From contig OW799233.1 in the NCBI GenBank assembly GCA_941918925.1, forward strand, positions 72,195,578-72,259,577: a stretch of 64,000 bases of DNA, in the 5' to 3' direction. The DNA is from Phyto melanocephala. Taxonomy: Eukaryota; Arthropoda; Insecta; Diptera; Rhinophoridae. Position 1 is the first letter of the stretch; every line of letters starts with the position of its first letter. The notes beneath the pieces are model-generated. The model saw only the letters and a program-made list of their open reading frames with translations. It did no database searches and was not told where the DNA came from. Below, one piece after another: positions 62,906 to 64,000 of the stretch. The position numbers and the translations under genes were made by a program.

Positions 62906-63824
62906 CAGCCCCTTTCACAAAGTGCGATTATAATTTAACATGAACTTTAACCGTAAGTTAGGCAAAATTGAATTTCACAAAGTACGGTTAGCATATAACC
63001 GGCAGAGATTAATCAAAAAGTCTCTGTTAAATTTAACCGAACAAAATCTTCCGGTTAAAGGCTTTTATTTAAATAAAAATAAACAAGTAATAGCACTATA
63101 TTCGGCTGTGCCGAATCTTTTATACCCACCACCAATTTGATGTTCTTTAATAGCACAAAATTTGATATTTTGTTTTTCACAATAATCGCTATGCAATAAT
63201 ATCTTTATACTAAAATATGTATCACTTTCTTTTTATAACTTCGATATGCTAGTAAAATGTTTTCGTAAATTTAGTGTTTCAAAGTGGACGTTGAAGTAGG
63301 CGTGCCAATAAAGTTTCTGCTAATAAATACAACTTAGATATTTCTATATAGTCCTTATTCTTCCAAAATCTTTATTAATAGAGAAATTATATGAAGTTGA
63401 GATAGAGATAAAAATTTACGTTACAAACGGTATGACAAAATTAATATACCCCCACCATTTTTTTGGTGGCTGTTATAATAAGAATATTATAATAAAATAA
63501 CATATAACAATTTATACTTACCAAGGAACTGTATTTAATCTATTTTAAGTAAAAAATTTATTTGAAATATATATTTGTCTTTCATCAAAAAATTGCTAAG
63601 AATTTTTGTATAATATTTTTTGATTCTTTTCTTTCATTTCACTATTTTTCGTAAATAATAAAAACCAGTATTACCATACTTTTTCTATAATGTTAGTGTT
63701 AACTAACCGAAAGATGGTGAAACGCAAAACACTAACCGTATGTTAAATAGTTTCGGTTAACGATATTGGCGGTTTGTAAATGTTCCTGTTAAATTAATAT
63801 AATCACAGATTGTGAAAAGGGCCG
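62906..63824. mobile_element. TTA-flanked inverted-end element, 919 bp
   Basis: Ends CAGCCCCTTTCACAAAGTGC / ATTGTGAAAAGGGCCG extend over about 40 imperfect bases (GATTATAATTTAACATGAAC and its inverse). TTA lies on both sides (62903-62905, 63825-63827). Harbinger-like target. No transposase. An ATTCGGC-family insert lies within it. Confidence 0.8.
63085..63476. mobile_element. ATTCGGC-family element nested in the TTA-flanked element
   Basis: AACAAGTAATAGCACTATATTCGGCTGTGCCGAATCTTTTATACCC runs to ...TAATATACCCCCACC, the inverse of 15091-15473 in overall layout. The 62940-63140 frame is accidental. Confidence 0.65.
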
Positions 63825-63827
63825 TTA

Positions 63828-64000
63828 GTATATGTTCATGTATTTAAAATTCAACATTAAGTGAAACGTGGCTGCCAGATTTTATGATTTGTCATAGGTT
63901 AGACGATTTTAGGGGTTTAAATGATTTAGTGCATATTTTGTTATTTATTTTATGGATGAAAACTAGTAATGCTTTTTAAAGTATTTTATTTATTATTATT
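63828..64000. repeat. Repeat R, copy 2, right part (runs off the edge)
   Basis: ATTTAAAATTCAACATTAAG, GTGGCTGCCAGATTTTATGA and TAATGCTTTTTAAAGTATTT match the reverse complement of 28440-28640. Confidence 0.88.

Noticed and set aside
62610..62918. 102-codon minus-strand frame upstream of the endonuclease ORF
   Set aside because: Hydrophobic, AT-driven composition with no ORF1-type knuckle or RRM; it overlaps the end of another element.

Overview
The window looks like transposon-filled heterochromatin from a higher fly (Diptera, probably Schizophora). The evidence is strong AT-richness, 45-60 bp introns with GTAAG donors, and a mixture of fly-type elements: mdg1/412-like, gypsy-like and BEL/Pao LTR elements; Jockey-, R1/LOA- and CR1/L2-like non-LTR elements; a P-like THAP transposase; PIF/Harbinger, Tc1/mariner and hAT-like DNA elements; and many MITEs. 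The only recognisable host gene is a disabled copy of the mitochondrial ribosomal protein gene mRpS5 (48196-49273). I see no tRNA, rRNA, CRISPR array or intact host gene.

Layout. 1-3393 (minus) is an unbroken Gag-Pol frame with a SAP-like N terminus. It runs off the left edge; a tRNA-Leu-type primer site and LTR lie at 3538-3860. 3930-5115 is a decayed THAP gene with a MITE inside. 5210-6300 holds a Harbinger Myb relic and a core repeat. 7265-8960 is a BEL/Pao 3' end. 8985-12230 holds MITE copies, one split by a Harbinger element. 12240-17990 is a complex of ~118-bp tandem arrays and inverted cores. 18000-18760 is a non-LTR relic and 19231-19483 a hAT-type MITE. 20537-23131 is a broken P-like transposase, followed by a 39-bp minisatellite and a Tc1-type MITE. 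25418-31190 carries gypsy-, non-LTR- and mariner-type relics and more MITEs.

31563-36034 is a complete Jockey element with two intact ORFs, an ATGA overlap and a 14-bp target-site duplication (TSD). 37040-47566 is an mdg1/412-like LTR retrotransposon with both LTRs. It was later hit by a MITE (in the 5' LTR), a 2.5-kb two-gene Harbinger element (in a small ORF) and a foreign solo LTR (in the RT). 50138-55283 is an env-like frame interrupted by a MITE and by a hAT-like element that itself carries a second, decayed Jockey element. 57598-59561 is a third Harbinger element. 59700-62640 is a minus-strand CR1/L2-like element whose catalytic box reads YEDD. The right end is a repeat, shared with 28440-28640, that was split by a TTA-flanked element.

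There is no host pathway here. The biology is successive transposition, and nesting gives a relative chronology. The best candidates for recent activity are the left-edge Gag-Pol element and the complete Jockey element. The two-gene Harbinger at 38926-41463 keeps an intact Myb partner gene, while its transposase is damaged.
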